From Stutzerimonas azotifigens (GTDB lineage Bacteria > Pseudomonadota > Gammaproteobacteria > Pseudomonadales > Pseudomonadaceae), in assembly GCF_013522725.1 (NCBI RefSeq), contig NZ_JAAMRF010000013.1:1-64000 (forward strand): a DNA stretch of 64,000 nt. The letters are read 5' to 3'. Positions within the stretch are counted from its first letter, which is position 1. Each line of letters begins with the position of its first letter. Below the pieces are notes generated by a model. That model saw only the letters and a list, made by a program, of their open reading frames with translations. It made no database searches and was not told the DNA's origin. The translations under genes were made by a program, and so were the position numbers. This document shows, one piece after another, positions 40,635-52,540 of this stretch.

Positions 40635-40747
40635 GGTGTGATCCTCTGTTGTTCTTGTTGTCGATCGGTCGCATCGTCGGCGAGGGGTCGCCGCTTCGCT
40701 TATGAGTGCCGTGCTTGAGCGGCGTTCCTTGATGGAAGGTGGGTTCG

Positions 40748-41179
40748 ATGAGGGACTGGTTACGTCTGTCGCTGCTGGGTCTGGCGTTGGTCTGCGCGCC
40801 GTCGCTGCAGGCCGCGTCGCTGTTGCCGCTGCGCATCGGCGAGGCGGTCATGCAGGTCGAATTCGCCGACACGGAAGATCAGCGTCGCCAGGGTCTGATG
40901 CACCGGCGCGAGTTGCCGCTGGAACAGGGCATGCTGTTTCGCTTTCCCGCGCTCGACACGCATTGTCTGTGGATGAAGAACACGCCGCTGCCCCTTTCGG
41001 CTGCGTTCATGGACGACCAGGGCCGCATCGTCGATATCCTCGACCTGCAGCCGCTGACCCTGGACATTCGCTGCGCGCGCCGCCCTTCGCGGTTTGCCCT
41101 GGAGGCCAATCAGGGCTGGTTCGAGCAGCGGGGCATCGCCATTGGCGACCGCGTCGAGGGCCTGCCGCCGGTGCGCTAG
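40748..41179 (+). CDS. DUF192 protein with signal peptide
   Basis: 143 residues; ATG 40748 after GAAGGTGGG. Signal peptide cleaved near AASL (about residue 24). DUF192 core: VEFADTEDQRRQGLMHRRELPLEQGMLF, CLWMKNTPLPLSAAFMDDQGRI and VLEANQGW-type FALEANQGWFEQRGIAIGD. Periplasmic or secreted; no function is established for the family. Its end is five bases from the convergent liuE stop. Confidence 0.92.
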   Translation: MRDWLRLSLLGLALVCAPSLQAASLLPLRIGEAVMQVEFADTEDQRRQGLMHRRELPLEQGMLFRFPALDTHCLWMKNTPLPLSAAFMDDQGRIVDILDLQPLTLDIRCARRPSRFALEANQGWFEQRGIAIGDRVEGLPPVR

Positions 41180-41184
41180 CACGA

Positions 41185-42093
41185 TCAGTCACGAGCCAGC
41201 AGGGCACGGGCGACGCGCGAGCCGTTTTCCCGCCCCAGCACCTGGCTGATCCGCTGGCCGGCGGCGACCAGCTTCGGCATCGAGACGCCCGTTTCGATGC
41301 CCATGCCCTCGAGCAGGTAGAGCACGTCTTCTGTCGCCACGTTGCCTGTCGCGCCTTTGGCATAGGGGCATCCGCCGAGGCCGGCGACGGAGCTGTCGAA
41401 CACCGAAATCCCTTCGAGCAGGCTGGCGTGGATGTTCGCCAGGGCCTGGCCGTAGGTGTCGTGGAAGTGCCCGGCGAGCTGCTCGCGCGGGATGTCGCGG
41501 GCGACCGTCTCGATCAGCCGTCGGGTGCTGCCGGCTGTGCCGGTGCCGATGGTGTCGCCGAGCGAAACCTCGTAGCAGCCCATCTGGTGCAGCTCCCGGG
41601 CGACCCAGGCGACCTGTTCGGGGGCGATCTCGCCGTCATAGGGGCAGCCGAGCACGCAGGAGACGTAGCCGCGCACCCGGATGCCCTCGGCCTTCGCGGC
41701 TTCCATCAGCGGCGCGAAGCGCGCCAGGCTGTCTGCAATCGAGCAGTTGATGTTCAATTGCGAGAAGCCTTCGGACGCCGCCGCGAACACCGCCACTTCC
41801 CGCACGCCCGCCGCCAGCGCCGCCTCGAAGCCTTTTAGATTGGGTGTCAGTGCGGCGTAGGTGACGCCCGGCCTGCGCGCGATCGCGGCAAACACCTCGG
41901 CGCTGCCGGCCATCTGCGGCACCCACCGGGGCGAGACGAAACTGCCGACCTCGATGTAGCGCAGGCCGGCGTCGGTCAGGTCATCGACCAGGCGCACCTT
42001 GTCGGCCACCGCGATGGGCTGGCTCTCGTTCTGCAGGCCATCGCGCGGCCCGACGTCGACCAGGCGTACCTGGCGTGGGAGATCGGCTGTCAT
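41185..42093 (-). CDS. liuE: 3-hydroxy-3-methylglutaryl-CoA lyase
   Basis: 302 residues. Last step of leucine degradation: HMG-CoA to acetyl-CoA and acetoacetate. DVGPRDGLQNE near the N-terminus binds the divalent metal, and a metal-binding GHFHDTYGQALAN segment follows. SSVAGLGGCPYAKGATGNVATEDVLYLL carries the active-site GLGGCP cysteine. It ends the liu operon, 103 bases after liuD with a variant REP element between them. Confidence 0.95.
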   Translation of the reverse strand: MTADLPRQVRLVDVGPRDGLQNESQPIAVADKVRLVDDLTDAGLRYIEVGSFVSPRWVPQMAGSAEVFAAIARRPGVTYAALTPNLKGFEAALAAGVREVAVFAAASEGFSQLNINCSIADSLARFAPLMEAAKAEGIRVRGYVSCVLGCPYDGEIAPEQVAWVARELHQMGCYEVSLGDTIGTGTAGSTRRLIETVARDIPREQLAGHFHDTYGQALANIHASLLEGISVFDSSVAGLGGCPYAKGATGNVATEDVLYLLEGMGIETGVSMPKLVAAGQRISQVLGRENGSRVARALLARD

Positions 42094-42148
42094 TACGTGG
42101 TACTCCCTGGATAAAGGGGGTTATACGGTGGTGCTGGGAACGTTTCTT

Positions 42149-42186
42149 TGGGAGCGGTCGGGGCCGCCTCGTCTTGACCACGAAGT
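42149..42186. repeat. Variant REP element between liuD and liuE
   Basis: GGGAGCGGTC, an intervening GGGGCCGCCTCGTC and TTGACCACGAA, the same expanded layout as at 24595. One arm is mutated (GACCAC instead of GACCGC). Confidence 0.7.
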
Positions 42187-42196
42187 GTCACAGTCA

Positions 42197-44101
42197 TCAC
42201 TCGATCTCAACCAGGGCGGTCCCTTCGGCCACCATGTCGCCTTCGGCGCAGTGGACCTGCTTGACCACACCGGCAGCCGGGGCGCGGATGCTGTGTTCCA
42301 TTTTCATCGCCTCCAGCACCACCAGCGCGGTGCCGGCTTCGACGCGCTGGCCGGCTTCGACCAGGACCCGGACGATGCTGCCGCTCATGGGCGCGGTCAG
42401 GCCGCCCAGGTGGGTGTGGCTGGCTTCGACGTCGGCGATGGGGTCGACGCGGGTGACGGCGTGCAGCTCGCCGTCCCAGTGCAGGTAGAGGGTGTCGTCC
42501 TGACGGATGGCCTGCCCGTGGGCTTCGTGAAGATTCGCGCCCTGACGGCCGACAAGGCGTGGCCGTACCTTCTGCCTGATGCCCTGACACGCCAGGTGCA
42601 GGTCGGCCTCGGCGGGCAGGCCGAGGCGCAGGCCGCTGGGTTGGTGCCAGGGCGAGTGGGGGTCGTCCGCTCTGACGCGGGGCGGTTCGCTGCACACCCA
42701 GGCGTCCGCGGCCCGCTGCCAGAAGCTTTGCGCCAGCTCGCTCGCCGGCGGCAGCAGTTCGGCTTCGTGGCGGGCGATGAAGCCGGTATCCAGTTCGGCG
42801 GCGGCAAAGGCCGGATGCGCCAGTACCCGACGCAGGAAGGCGAGGTTGGTGCGCACGCCGCCCACACGCATCTCGTCGAGCATCGCCAGCAGGGCGAGGC
42901 GCGCCTCTTCGCGGTTCTCGCCCCAGGCGATCAGCTTGCCGAGCATGGGGTCGTAGAACGGCGACACGCTGTCGCCCTCGCGCACGCCGCTGTCGATGCG
43001 ACGCCCCGAGCCCGTCGCGGGCTCGCGGTAGAGATGCAGCGTGCCGGTGGCGGGCAGGAAGCCGTTGGCCGGGTCCTCGGCGTACAGGCGCACCTCGATG
43101 GCGTGGCCGTCCAGGCGTACTTGCGACTGCTCGATGGGCAGCGGCTCGCCTCGGGCGATGCGAATCTGCCAGGCCACGAGATCAAGCCCGGTGATCGCCT
43201 CGGTGACCGGATGCTCGACCTGCAGGCGGGTGTTCATCTCCATGAAGAAGAATTCGCCGCGCTCATCGAGCAGAAATTCCACCGTGCCGGCACCAACATA
43301 GCCGATCGCCTGGGCCGCCTTGACCGCGGCCTCGCCCATGGCCTTGCGCTGTTCGGGCGAAAGTCCCGGTGCCGGCGCTTCCTCCACGACCTTCTGGTGC
43401 CGGCGCTGGATCGAGCAGTCGCGCTCGTTCAGATAGAGGCAGTGGCCATGGCGGTCGGCGAACACCTGAATCTCGACATGGCGCGGCTTGAGCACGTATT
43501 TCTCGACCAGCATGCGCGCATCGCCGAACGAGGACTGCGCCTCGCGCTGGGCCGAGGCCAGGGCTTCGGCGAGGTCGGCTTCGCGCTCGGCGACCTTCAT
43601 GCCCTTGCCGCCACCGCCGGCCGCGGCCTTGAGCAGCACCGGATAGCCGATGCGGGCGGCGGCCTCGCGAAAGGTGTCCAGGTCCTGGGCTTCGCCGTGG
43701 TAGCCCGGCACCAGCGGTACGCCGGCGGCCTCCATCAGCGCCTTGGCGGCGGACTTGCTGCCCATCGCCTCGATGGCCGATGCAGGCGGGCCGATGAATA
43801 CCAGCCCGGCCTCTTCGCAGGCGCGGGCGAAGGCGGCGTTCTCCGAGAGAAAGCCATAGCCGGGGTGGACCGCCTGGGCGCCGCAGGTCCTGGCCGCTTC
43901 GATCAGGCGGTCGATGCGCAGATAGCTGTCGGCCGGCTTGGCTCCGCCCAGGTCATGGGCCAGGTCGGCCTCGCGCACGTGGCGGGCGTCGCGGTCGACG
44001 GCGCTGTGCACGGCGACGGTGCGAATGCCCAGCGCGCGGGCGGTGCGCATGATCCGGCAGGCGATCTCGCCGCGGTTGGCGATCAGCAGGGTGGTGATCA
44101 T
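42197..44101 (-). CDS. liuD: Methylcrotonyl-CoA carboxylase, biotin-carboxylase/carrier subunit
   Basis: 634 residues. It carboxylates its own biotin for LiuB. ATP-grasp biotin carboxylase domain with AAAGGGGKGMK (phosphate loop), NxRLQVEHPVTE and MEMNTRLQVEHP, then a middle region and the biotinyl domain with biotinylated Lys600 in EAMKMEHSIRAP. The order and length fit 3-methylcrotonyl-CoA carboxylase alpha better than acetyl- or propionyl-CoA carboxylase, given the liu context. Confidence 0.95.
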   Translation of the reverse strand: MITTLLIANRGEIACRIMRTARALGIRTVAVHSAVDRDARHVREADLAHDLGGAKPADSYLRIDRLIEAARTCGAQAVHPGYGFLSENAAFARACEEAGLVFIGPPASAIEAMGSKSAAKALMEAAGVPLVPGYHGEAQDLDTFREAAARIGYPVLLKAAAGGGGKGMKVAEREADLAEALASAQREAQSSFGDARMLVEKYVLKPRHVEIQVFADRHGHCLYLNERDCSIQRRHQKVVEEAPAPGLSPEQRKAMGEAAVKAAQAIGYVGAGTVEFLLDERGEFFFMEMNTRLQVEHPVTEAITGLDLVAWQIRIARGEPLPIEQSQVRLDGHAIEVRLYAEDPANGFLPATGTLHLYREPATGSGRRIDSGVREGDSVSPFYDPMLGKLIAWGENREEARLALLAMLDEMRVGGVRTNLAFLRRVLAHPAFAAAELDTGFIARHEAELLPPASELAQSFWQRAADAWVCSEPPRVRADDPHSPWHQPSGLRLGLPAEADLHLACQGIRQKVRPRLVGRQGANLHEAHGQAIRQDDTLYLHWDGELHAVTRVDPIADVEASHTHLGGLTAPMSGSIVRVLVEAGQRVEAGTALVVLEAMKMEHSIRAPAAGVVKQVHCAEGDMVAEGTALVEIE

Positions 44102-44232
44102 GGCGTCGCTCCTGAATGGTCATTGATGGTGTTCTTCAATGGGCATGTCGCGGTGTCCGGTTCTCCGCAGTCCTGCTCCTGGTCCTTCCGAGAGCGGAGG
44201 ACGCCTGCCAGCGTGAGGGCTACCGCCACCGG

Positions 44233-45036
44233 CTAGCCTCCCGACTGCTCCCGCCAGTTCGGCGTGCGCTTCTCCAGAAAGGCGTTGAGCCCTTCCTGGC
44301 CTTCCGGGCTTACGCGAATACGGGCAATCGCGTTCTCGGTGTAGCGGCGCAGCGCGGGCGTCAGGACCCCGCTGCCCACTTCGCGCAGCAGATCCTTGGT
44401 GGCGCGCATCGCCTGGGGGCTGTTGAGCAGCAGGGTGTCGATCCAGCCGGCGACCTCGTCCTCGAGCTGGTCGGCCGGATAGCACTCGGCGAACAGCCCC
44501 AGCTGGTGGGCGCGTTCGCCGCTGAAGCGCTCCCCGCTCAGCGCGTAACGCCGCGCCGCACGCTCGCCGATGGCCTGGACCACGAACGGGCTGATCACCG
44601 CGGGCGCCAGGCCTATGCGCACTTCGGACAGGCTCAGCTGTGCATCGCCGGCGCCGATGGCCATGTCGCAGCAGGCGATCAGCCCCAGCGCGCCGCCGAA
44701 GGCCGCGCCATGGACCACCGCCAGCGTCGGCAGCTTGAGCCCATGGAGGTTGTGCATCACCTCGGCCATCTCGCGGGCATCGGTGAGGTTGGCGTTGTAG
44801 TCCAGGCGCGCCGACTGCTGCATCCAGCCGATGTCGGCCCCCGCGCAGAAGTGCTTGCCGCGCCCGCGCAGGAGCAGGAAGCGCAGGGACTTGTCGGCGT
44901 GTACCTGGTCCAGCGCCAGGATAAGTTCGCGGATCATCTCGGCGTCGAAGGCGTTGTGCTTGTCCGGACGGTCGAGCCAGAGGGTGGCGAAGCCGCGCGG
45001 GTCTCGTTCCAGTTGCAGGGTGTGGAAGTCGGTCAT
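44233..45036 (-). CDS. liuC: 3-methylglutaconyl-CoA hydratase
   Basis: 267 residues, crotonase fold. RLWLDRPDKHNAFDAEMI, oxyanion hole FCAGADIGWM, HGAAFGGALGLIACCDMAI with catalytic acidic residues, and PAVISPFVVQAIG. Hydrates 3-methylglutaconyl-CoA to HMG-CoA in leucine breakdown. The substrate assignment rests on its location between liuB and liuD. Confidence 0.93.
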   Translation of the reverse strand: MTDFHTLQLERDPRGFATLWLDRPDKHNAFDAEMIRELILALDQVHADKSLRFLLLRGRGKHFCAGADIGWMQQSARLDYNANLTDAREMAEVMHNLHGLKLPTLAVVHGAAFGGALGLIACCDMAIGAGDAQLSLSEVRIGLAPAVISPFVVQAIGERAARRYALSGERFSGERAHQLGLFAECYPADQLEDEVAGWIDTLLLNSPQAMRATKDLLREVGSGVLTPALRRYTENAIARIRVSPEGQEGLNAFLEKRTPNWREQSGG

Positions 45037-45060
45037 GGGGGTTCCTTTGGGCGGCGGGCA

Positions 45061-46668
<1,608 letters not shown>

Positions 46669-46678
46669 GTGGGCTCCC

Positions 46679-46712
46679 GTAGGGTGGAAAACCCGCGAAG
46701 CGGTTTTCCACC
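46679..46712. repeat. TAGGGTGGAAAA palindrome between liuA and liuB
   Basis: GTAGGGTGGAAAACC and GGTTTTCCACC around CGCGAAGC form a hairpin. Relatives occur at 53835, 55242, 57616, 62919 and 62995. Confidence 0.8.
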
Positions 46713-46718
46713 GGTGAG

Positions 46719-47882
46719 TCATTTGGTCTCGTTGAACAGCTCGCGTCCGATCAGCATTCGCCTGATCTCGCTGGTGCCCGCGCCGATCTCGTAGAGCTTG
46801 GCGTCGCGCAGCAGGCGGCCGGTGGGGAATTCGTTGATGTAGCCGTTACCGCCCAGGATCTGGATGGCCTCCAGCGCCATCTGCGTCGCGCGTTCGGCGC
46901 TGTAGAGGATCACCCCGGCAGCGTCCTTGCGGGTCGTCTCGCCGCGGTCGCAGGCCTGGGCGACGGCATAGAGATAGGCGCGGCTGGCGGCGAGCTGGGT
47001 GTACATGTCGGCGACCTTGCCCTGGATCAACTGGAACTCACCGATGCTCTGGCCGAACTGCTTGCGGTCATGGATGTACGGCACCACCACGTCCAGGCAC
47101 GCCTGCATGATTCCCACCGGGCCGCCGGCGAGCACCACGCGTTCGTAATCCAGCCCGCTCATCAGCACCTTGACGCCGCCGTTGACGGCGCCGAGCACGT
47201 TTTCTTCGGGCACCTCGACGTCATCGAAGAACAGCTCGCACGTGTTGGAGCCGCGCATGCCGAGCTTGTCGAACTTGTTGCCGCGGGAGAATCCCGCCCA
47301 GTCGCGCTCGACGATGAAGGCCGTGATGCCATGGGCGCCCCTGTCCAGGTCGGTCTTGGCGTAGATCACGTAGGTGTTGGCGTCCGGCCCGTTGGTGATC
47401 CAGGTCTTGCTGCCGTTGAGCACGTAACGGTCGCCGCGCTTGTCGGCGCGCAACTTCATCGAGACCACGTCCGAGCCTGCGTTCGGCTCGCTCATCGCCA
47501 GGGCGCCGACGTGCTCGCCCGAGACCAGTTTGGGCAAGTAGCGCGCCTTCTGCTCGGCGGTGCCGTTGCGGTGGATCTGGTTGACGCAGAGGTTCGAGTG
47601 GGCGCCGTAGGAGAGGGCGACGGAGGCCGAACCGCGGCTGATTTCCTCCATGGCGATCACATGGGCGAGATACCCGAGGCCCGCGCCGCCGTAAGCCTCA
47701 TCGACGGTGACACCGAGCAGCCCCATCTCGCCGAACTTCCTCCACAGGTCCATGGGGAACGCGTTGTCACGATCCAGGGCGGCGGCGCGGGGTGCGATCT
47801 CGCTGGCGACGAAGGCGCGGGTCTGTTCGCGCAGCATGTCCAGGGTTTCGCCGAGGGCGAAATTGAGGCTGGGATAGCTCAT
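46719..47882 (-). CDS. liuA: Isovaleryl-CoA dehydrogenase
   Basis: 387 residues, FAD acyl-CoA dehydrogenase. [15 protein letters not shown], the FAD-binding [26 protein letters not shown] and catalytic Glu in the [18 protein letters not shown] loop, which is characteristic of isovaleryl-CoA dehydrogenase. [34 protein letters not shown] closes the protein. Oxidises isovaleryl-CoA to 3-methylcrotonyl-CoA. Confidence 0.96.
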   Translation of the reverse strand: MSYPSLNFALGETLDMLREQTRAFVASEIAPRAAALDRDNAFPMDLWRKFGEMGLLGVTVDEAYGGAGLGYLAHVIAMEEISRGSASVALSYGAHSNLCVNQIHRNGTAEQKARYLPKLVSGEHVGALAMSEPNAGSDVVSMKLRADKRGDRYVLNGSKTWITNGPDANTYVIYAKTDLDRGAHGITAFIVERDWAGFSRGNKFDKLGMRGSNTCELFFDDVEVPEENVLGAVNGGVKVLMSGLDYERVVLAGGPVGIMQACLDVVVPYIHDRKQFGQSIGEFQLIQGKVADMYTQLAASRAYLYAVAQACDRGETTRKDAAGVILYSAERATQMALEAIQILGGNGYINEFPTGRLLRDAKLYEIGAGTSEIRRMLIGRELFNETK

Positions 47883-47938
47883 GGGGGCACCTTTGATTGT
47901 TCTTGTTCAGGTGATGGCTTCGGGGCTTCGGTCTGGCG

Positions 47939-48322
47939 TCAACAGGTCTCGGTTCGTGCCATGGCGGCGCGGCAGCGCTCCTCGGCGGTGTCCAGTTCCA
48001 GCTGCATCTGGCAAATGTCGAGCAGTTGCTGTTCGAGCTGTGCCCGGCGCTCGCCGATCTTCTGCAGGAAGGTCTCGAGCTGACGCTGGTTGCCGCTGTC
48101 CGGGTCGTACAGCTCGATCAGCTCCTTGCATTCGGCGAGCGAGAAGCCGATGCGCTTGCCGCGCAGGATCAGCTTGAGCGTGACCCGGTCCCGCGCCGAG
48201 TAGATGCGCTCCTGCCCGCGCCGTTCGGGGCTCAGCATCCCCTGTTCCTCGTAGAAGCGGATGGTGCGCGGGGTGATGTCGAGCTCGCGGGCGAGGTCGG
48301 AGATACTGTAGCTCTGCGCCAT
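47939..48322 (-). CDS. liuR: MerR-family regulator of leucine catabolism
   Basis: 127 residues starting MAQSYSISDLARELDI (ATG at 48322). Helix-turn-helix SDLARELDITPRTIRFYEEQGML, a long dimerisation helix with LELDTAEERCRAAM near the end. First gene of the liu operon and, by family knowledge, its repressor, responding to branched-chain CoA intermediates. A perfect palindrome lies 23 bases upstream. Confidence 0.93.
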   Translation of the reverse strand: MAQSYSISDLARELDITPRTIRFYEEQGMLSPERRGQERIYSARDRVTLKLILRGKRIGFSLAECKELIELYDPDSGNQRQLETFLQKIGERRAQLEQQLLDICQMQLELDTAEERCRAAMARTETC

Positions 48323-48345
48323 GTCGGCTCCGTCGTGCTTTACCT

Positions 48346-48359
48346 TTACGTTAACGTAA
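48346..48359. promoter_or_regulatory. Predicted LiuR operator
   Basis: TTACGTTAACGTAA is a perfect 14-bp palindrome just upstream of liuR. MerR-family LiuR proteins autoregulate liu operons from such ACGT-N-ACGT sites, so this is the likely operator for the whole operon. Confidence 0.7.
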
Positions 48360-48397
48360 GCCTGCCGTCGGAGCGCTGTCAACAGCCGGTCAGGCCG

Positions 48398-48865
48398 TCA
48401 ATCCAGAGGCAGTTCGGTGGTGCGCTTCACTTCGCTCATGGCGATGTGGGAGTGAGCTTCCTGGACATGGGGGCGTTGCAGCAGGTGGTCGCGCAGGAAG
48501 CGCTCATAGCTGTCGATGTCCCGCGCCACCACCTTGAGCAGGTAATCCGAGGCGCCGGCCATGGTGTGGCATTCGAGCACTTCGGGGTAGCCGACGATGG
48601 CCGCCTCGAACTCGGCCAGGTTGTTGCGCCCATGGGCCGAGAGCTTGATGTCGACGAACACGGTCATCGAGAGCCCCAGGCGCTTGGGGTTGAGCAGGGC
48701 AACCTTGCGTTCGATCAGCCCCTCTTCCTGCATACGGTGGATTCGGCGCCAGCAGGGCGACTGGGACAGTTCGACCTTTTCAGCGATCTCGGCAGCGGAG
48801 AGGTCGGCGTTGTGTTGCAGCAGCATGAGGATCTTTCGATCGAGGTTGCTCAGCGGGGTCTGCAT
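48398..48865 (-). CDS. Lrp/AsnC-family regulator
   Basis: 155 residues. N-terminal helix-turn-helix LDRKILMLLQHNADLSAAEIAEKVELSQSPCWRR and C-terminal RAM ligand domain with ECHTMAGASDYLLKVVARDIDSYERF. Divergent from the indolepyruvate oxidoreductase, so it probably senses an aromatic or branched-chain amino or keto acid and regulates that gene. A palindrome sits in the gap. Confidence 0.92.
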   Translation of the reverse strand: MQTPLSNLDRKILMLLQHNADLSAAEIAEKVELSQSPCWRRIHRMQEEGLIERKVALLNPKRLGLSMTVFVDIKLSAHGRNNLAEFEAAIVGYPEVLECHTMAGASDYLLKVVARDIDSYERFLRDHLLQRPHVQEAHSHIAMSEVKRTTELPLD

Positions 48866-48916
48866 GTTTGATTCCGTTTTATTGTTGTTGGTGGATTGTT
48901 CATGCGCGTCTTTACG

Positions 48917-48937
48917 TTTCTACAGCAAAAGTAGAAA
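48917..48937. promoter_or_regulatory. Palindrome in the Lrp/oxidoreductase divergent gap
   Basis: TTTCTAC-AGCAAAA-GTAGAAA is a perfect seven-base inverted repeat with a seven-base centre, about 50 bases from the Lrp start. An AT-rich interrupted palindrome of this kind suits an Lrp-family site. Confidence 0.5.
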
Positions 48938-49064
48938 GAAAATCGCTCTTCGTCACGGCCATGCTTGAGATCAGTGCACGCCGTGCTGGGCGATCCCCGC
49001 CGGCGCAAAGGCGGGTGGCCGACCGGGCCGCCCCGACTCCGATAACAACAAACAGGAGCGCCCC

Positions 49065-52000
49065 ATGTCTCTTGCCGAGATCAGCCTGGACGACAAGTAC
49101 CGGCTTGCGACCGGACACCTCTACCTCACCGGCACCCAGGCGCTGACCCGCCTGCCGATGCTGCAGAAACAGCGCGACACGGCCCATGGCCTCAATACCG
49201 CCTGTTTCATTTCCGGCTATCGCGGCTCGCCCCTCGGTGGGCTCGACAAGAGCCTCTGGGAAGCGCGGGACTTCCTCAAGGAACACCACATCCACTTCCA
49301 GCCAGGTGTCAACGAAGAACTCGGTGCGACGGCGGTGTGGGGTAGCCAGCAGACCAACCTGTTCCCGGGCGCCAAATACGACGGCGTGTTTGCCATGTGG
49401 TACGGCAAGGGGCCGGGGGTCGATCGCTGCGGCGACGTGTTCAAGCACGGCAACTCGGCCGGCGTCTCGCGCCACGGCGGCGTGCTGCTGCTGGCCGGCG
49501 ACGACCATGGCTGCAAGTCTTCGACCATCGCCCACCAGAGCGAGCACGCCTTCATCGCCGCGTCGATCCCGGTGCTCAACCCGGCCAACGTCCAGGAGAT
49601 CATCGACTACGGCATCATCGGCTGGGAGCTGTCGCGCTACAGCGGCTGCTGGGTCGCGCTCAAGACCATCGCCGAGAACGTCGACTCCTCGGCCGTGGTG
49701 GACGTCGACCCGCTGCGGGTGCAGATCACCCTGCCCACCGACTTCGAGCTGCCCGAAGACGGCGTGCACATCCGCTGGCCCGACCCGCCGCTGCAGCAGG
49801 AAAAACGCCTCAACGTCTATAAGATTTACGCCGCGCGGGCGTTCGCCCGTGCCAACAACCTCAACCGCGTGATGCTCGATTCGCCCAACCCGCGCCTGGG
49901 CATCATCACCACCGGCAAGTCCTACCTGGACGTACGCCAGGCGTTGGATGACCTGGGGCTGGACGACCAGCTCTGCGCCCGGATCGGCCTGCGGGTGCTC
50001 AAGGTCGGCATGAGCTGGCCGCTCGAGCCGGTCTCGGTGCATGAGTTCGCCGAAGGGCTGGACGAGATTCTGGTGGTCGAGGAAAAGCGCAGTATCATCG
50101 AGGATCAGGTCACCGGGCAGCTCTACAACTGGCCGGTGGGCAAGCGCCCGCGGGTGGTCGGCGAGTTCGACGAGCAGGGTGCCTCGCTGCTGCCGAACCT
50201 CTCGGAACTGACCCCGGCGATGATCGCCCGGGTGATCGCCAAACGCCTCGCGCCGATCTACACCAGCGACAGCATCCAGGCCCGCCTGGCCTTCCTCGCC
50301 GCCAAGGAAAAAGCGCTGGCCGAGCGCGGCTACGATACCGTTCGCACCCCGCATTTCTGTTCCGGCTGCCCACACAACAGCTCGACCAAGGTGCCCGAAG
50401 GCAGCCGCGCCATGGGCGGCATCGGCTGCCACTACATGACCCAGTGGATGGACCGCAGTACCGAAACCTTCACCCAGATGGGCGGCGAGGGGGCCACCTG
50501 GATCGGCCAGGCGCCCTTCACCGAAACGCCCCATGTGTTCCAGAACCTGGGCGACGGCACCTACTTCCACTCCGGCCAGCTGGCGCTGCGCGCAGCGGTC
50601 GCGGCGGGCGTCAACATCACCTACAAGATCCTCTACAACGACGCGGTGGCCATGACCGGCGGCCAGCCGATCGACGGCGAGCTGCGTGTCGACCAGCTCA
50701 GCCAGCAGGTCTTCGCCGAGGGCGTGAAGCGCATCGCGCTGGTCAGCGACGAGCCGGACAAGTACCCGACCCGCGAGACCTTTGCGTCGATCGTGACCTT
50801 CCATCACCGCCGCGAGCTTGAAGCCGTGCAGCGCGAGTTGCGCGAGTTCAAAGGCGTCTCGGTGATTATCTATGACCAGACCTGCGCCACTGAGAAGCGT
50901 CGCCGTCGCAAGCGCGGCAAGCTGGCCGACCCGGCCAAACGCGCCTTCATCAACCCGGCCGTGTGCGAAGGCTGTGGTGACTGCAGCGTCAAATCCAACT
51001 GCCTGTCGGTGCTGCCGTTGGAAACCGAGTTCGGGCGCAAGCGCGAGATCGACCAGAACGGCTGCAACAAGGATTTCTCCTGCGTCGAAGGGTTCTGCCC
51101 GAGCTTCGTCACCGTGCATGGCGGCGGTTTGCGCAAGCCCGAAGCCGTCGGCACCAAGGCGTTGTTCGTGGCATTGCCCGAACCTCGTCTGCCGAGCCTT
51201 GAGCGCCCCTGGAACATTCTGCTGCCGGGTGTCGGCGGCAGCGGCGTGACCACCGTCGGCGCGCTGCTGGGCATGGCGGCGCACATCGAAGGCAAGGGCT
51301 GCACGGTGCTGGACCAGGCCGGCCTTGCGCAGAAGTTCGGCCCGGTGAACACCCACATACGTATCGCCGCCCGGCAGGACGACATTTATGCCGTGCGCAT
51401 CGCCGCCGGCGAGGCCGACCTGCTGCTCGGTTGCGACCTGGTGGTAGCCGCCGGTGAGGAGGCACTGGCCAAGCTCAACGAACAGATCAGCCACGCGGTG
51501 ATCAACAGCCACGAATCGGCAACCGCCGAGTTCACCCGCAACCCCGACGCCCACGTCCCGGGCGCGGCCATGCGCGAGGCGCTGATCAGGGCCGTTGGCC
51601 AGCAGAAGATCCACTTTATCGACGGCACTCGCCTGGCCACCCGGCTGCTTGGCGATACCATCGCCACCAATCTGTTCATGCTCGGTTTCGCCTACCAGAA
51701 GGGGCTGGTGCCCGTCACCGCCCAGGCGCTGGAAAAAGCCATCGAACTGAACGGCGTAGCCGTGGAGTTGAACAAGCAGGCATTTCTCTGGGGCCGTCGC
51801 GCCGCACATGACCAGCAGGCGGTGGAGAAGGTCGCCGCGCCGAACGTACTCGCCGAGCCGCGCTGCGAAACCCTCGACGAGGTCATCGCCTACCGCGTCG
51901 AGTTCCTTACCCGTTACCAGAACGCGCGTTATGCCGAGGGCTATCGCGAACTGATCGAACGCGTGCGTGCGGCCGACAGCGATGCGGACAAGGCGTTGAC

Positions 52001-52535
52001 CGACGCGGTTGCCCACAGCTACTTCAAACTGCTCGCCTACAAGGACGAATACGAAGTGGCGCGCCTCTACAGCGACGGCGACTTCGTGCGCCAGCTCCAG
52101 GCGCAATTCGATGGCGACTACCAGCTGCAATTCCATCTTGCCCCGTCCTGGCTGAGCAAGCCCGACCCGGTCACTGGCGAGCCGCGCAAGCGCACCTTCG
52201 GCCCCTGGATGCTCAAGGCCTTCGGCGTGCTCGCCGGTTTCCGCTTCCTGCGGGGCACGCCGCTCGATCCGTTCGGCTACGGCCACGACCGCAAGCTCGA
52301 ACGCGAGCTCATCGCCGACTACCGGAATACCGTCGAGCACCTGCTGGGCCAGCTGCGCCCGGACAACTACCGCACCGCCGTGGCCATCGCCGCGATGCCC
52401 GAACAGATCCGCGGCTACGGTCCGATCAAGGAGCGCGCGGTGGCCAAGGTGCGTCAGCAGCGAAAGGTGCTCATGGAGCAGCTCGAGCGTGGCGACGAGG
52501 TCCAGCCGGTCCGGTTGTTCCAGCCGGCGGCCTGA
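49065..52535 (+). CDS. Indolepyruvate ferredoxin oxidoreductase family protein, fused alpha-beta
   Basis: 1156 residues combining the IorA and IorB parts. ThDP domain with [20 protein letters not shown] and [10 protein letters not shown]; Fe-S region with FCSGCPHN, then [13 protein letters not shown] and [18 protein letters not shown]-terminal pyruvate-oxidoreductase gamma-like domain starting [22 protein letters not shown]. It oxidatively decarboxylates aryl pyruvates (indolepyruvate, phenylpyruvate) to aryl-acetyl-CoA. Lies in the aromatic/branched-chain block with an Lrp regulator divergent; leucine dehydrogenase follows. Confidence 0.93.
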   Translation: MSLAEISLDDKYRLATGHLYLTGTQALTRLPMLQKQRDTAHGLNTACFISGYRGSPLGGLDKSLWEARDFLKEHHIHFQPGVNEELGATAVWGSQQTNLFPGAKYDGVFAMWYGKGPGVDRCGDVFKHGNSAGVSRHGGVLLLAGDDHGCKSSTIAHQSEHAFIAASIPVLNPANVQEIIDYGIIGWELSRYSGCWVALKTIAENVDSSAVVDVDPLRVQITLPTDFELPEDGVHIRWPDPPLQQEKRLNVYKIYAARAFARANNLNRVMLDSPNPRLGIITTGKSYLDVRQALDDLGLDDQLCARIGLRVLKVGMSWPLEPVSVHEFAEGLDEILVVEEKRSIIEDQVTGQLYNWPVGKRPRVVGEFDEQGASLLPNLSELTPAMIARVIAKRLAPIYTSDSIQARLAFLAAKEKALAERGYDTVRTPHFCSGCPHNSSTKVPEGSRAMGGIGCHYMTQWMDRSTETFTQMGGEGATWIGQAPFTETPHVFQNLGDGTYFHSGQLALRAAVAAGVNITYKILYNDAVAMTGGQPIDGELRVDQLSQQVFAEGVKRIALVSDEPDKYPTRETFASIVTFHHRRELEAVQRELREFKGVSVIIYDQTCATEKRRRRKRGKLADPAKRAFINPAVCEGCGDCSVKSNCLSVLPLETEFGRKREIDQNGCNKDFSCVEGFCPSFVTVHGGGLRKPEAVGTKALFVALPEPRLPSLERPWNILLPGVGGSGVTTVGALLGMAAHIEGKGCTVLDQAGLAQKFGPVNTHIRIAARQDDIYAVRIAAGEADLLLGCDLVVAAGEEALAKLNEQISHAVINSHESATAEFTRNPDAHVPGAAMREALIRAVGQQKIHFIDGTRLATRLLGDTIATNLFMLGFAYQKGLVPVTAQALEKAIELNGVAVELNKQAFLWGRRAAHDQQAVEKVAAPNVLAEPRCETLDEVIAYRVEFLTRYQNARYAEGYRELIERVRAADSDADKALTDAVAHSYFKLLAYKDEYEVARLYSDGDFVRQLQAQFDGDYQLQFHLAPSWLSKPDPVTGEPRKRTFGPWMLKAFGVLAGFRFLRGTPLDPFGYGHDRKLERELIADYRNTVEHLLGQLRPDNYRTAVAIAAMPEQIRGYGPIKERAVAKVRQQRKVLMEQLERGDEVQPVRLFQPAA

Positions 52536-52540
52536 GAGCC

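Noticed and set aside
40680-40730. Sigma-54-like GGCAC...GC sequence upstream of atoE (minus strand)
   Set aside because: Spacing between GG and GC is nine bases instead of ten.
41999-44236. 745-codon + strand open frame opposite liuD
   Set aside because: Shadow of the biotin carboxylase gene, Gly/Ala/Arg/His-rich with no domain.
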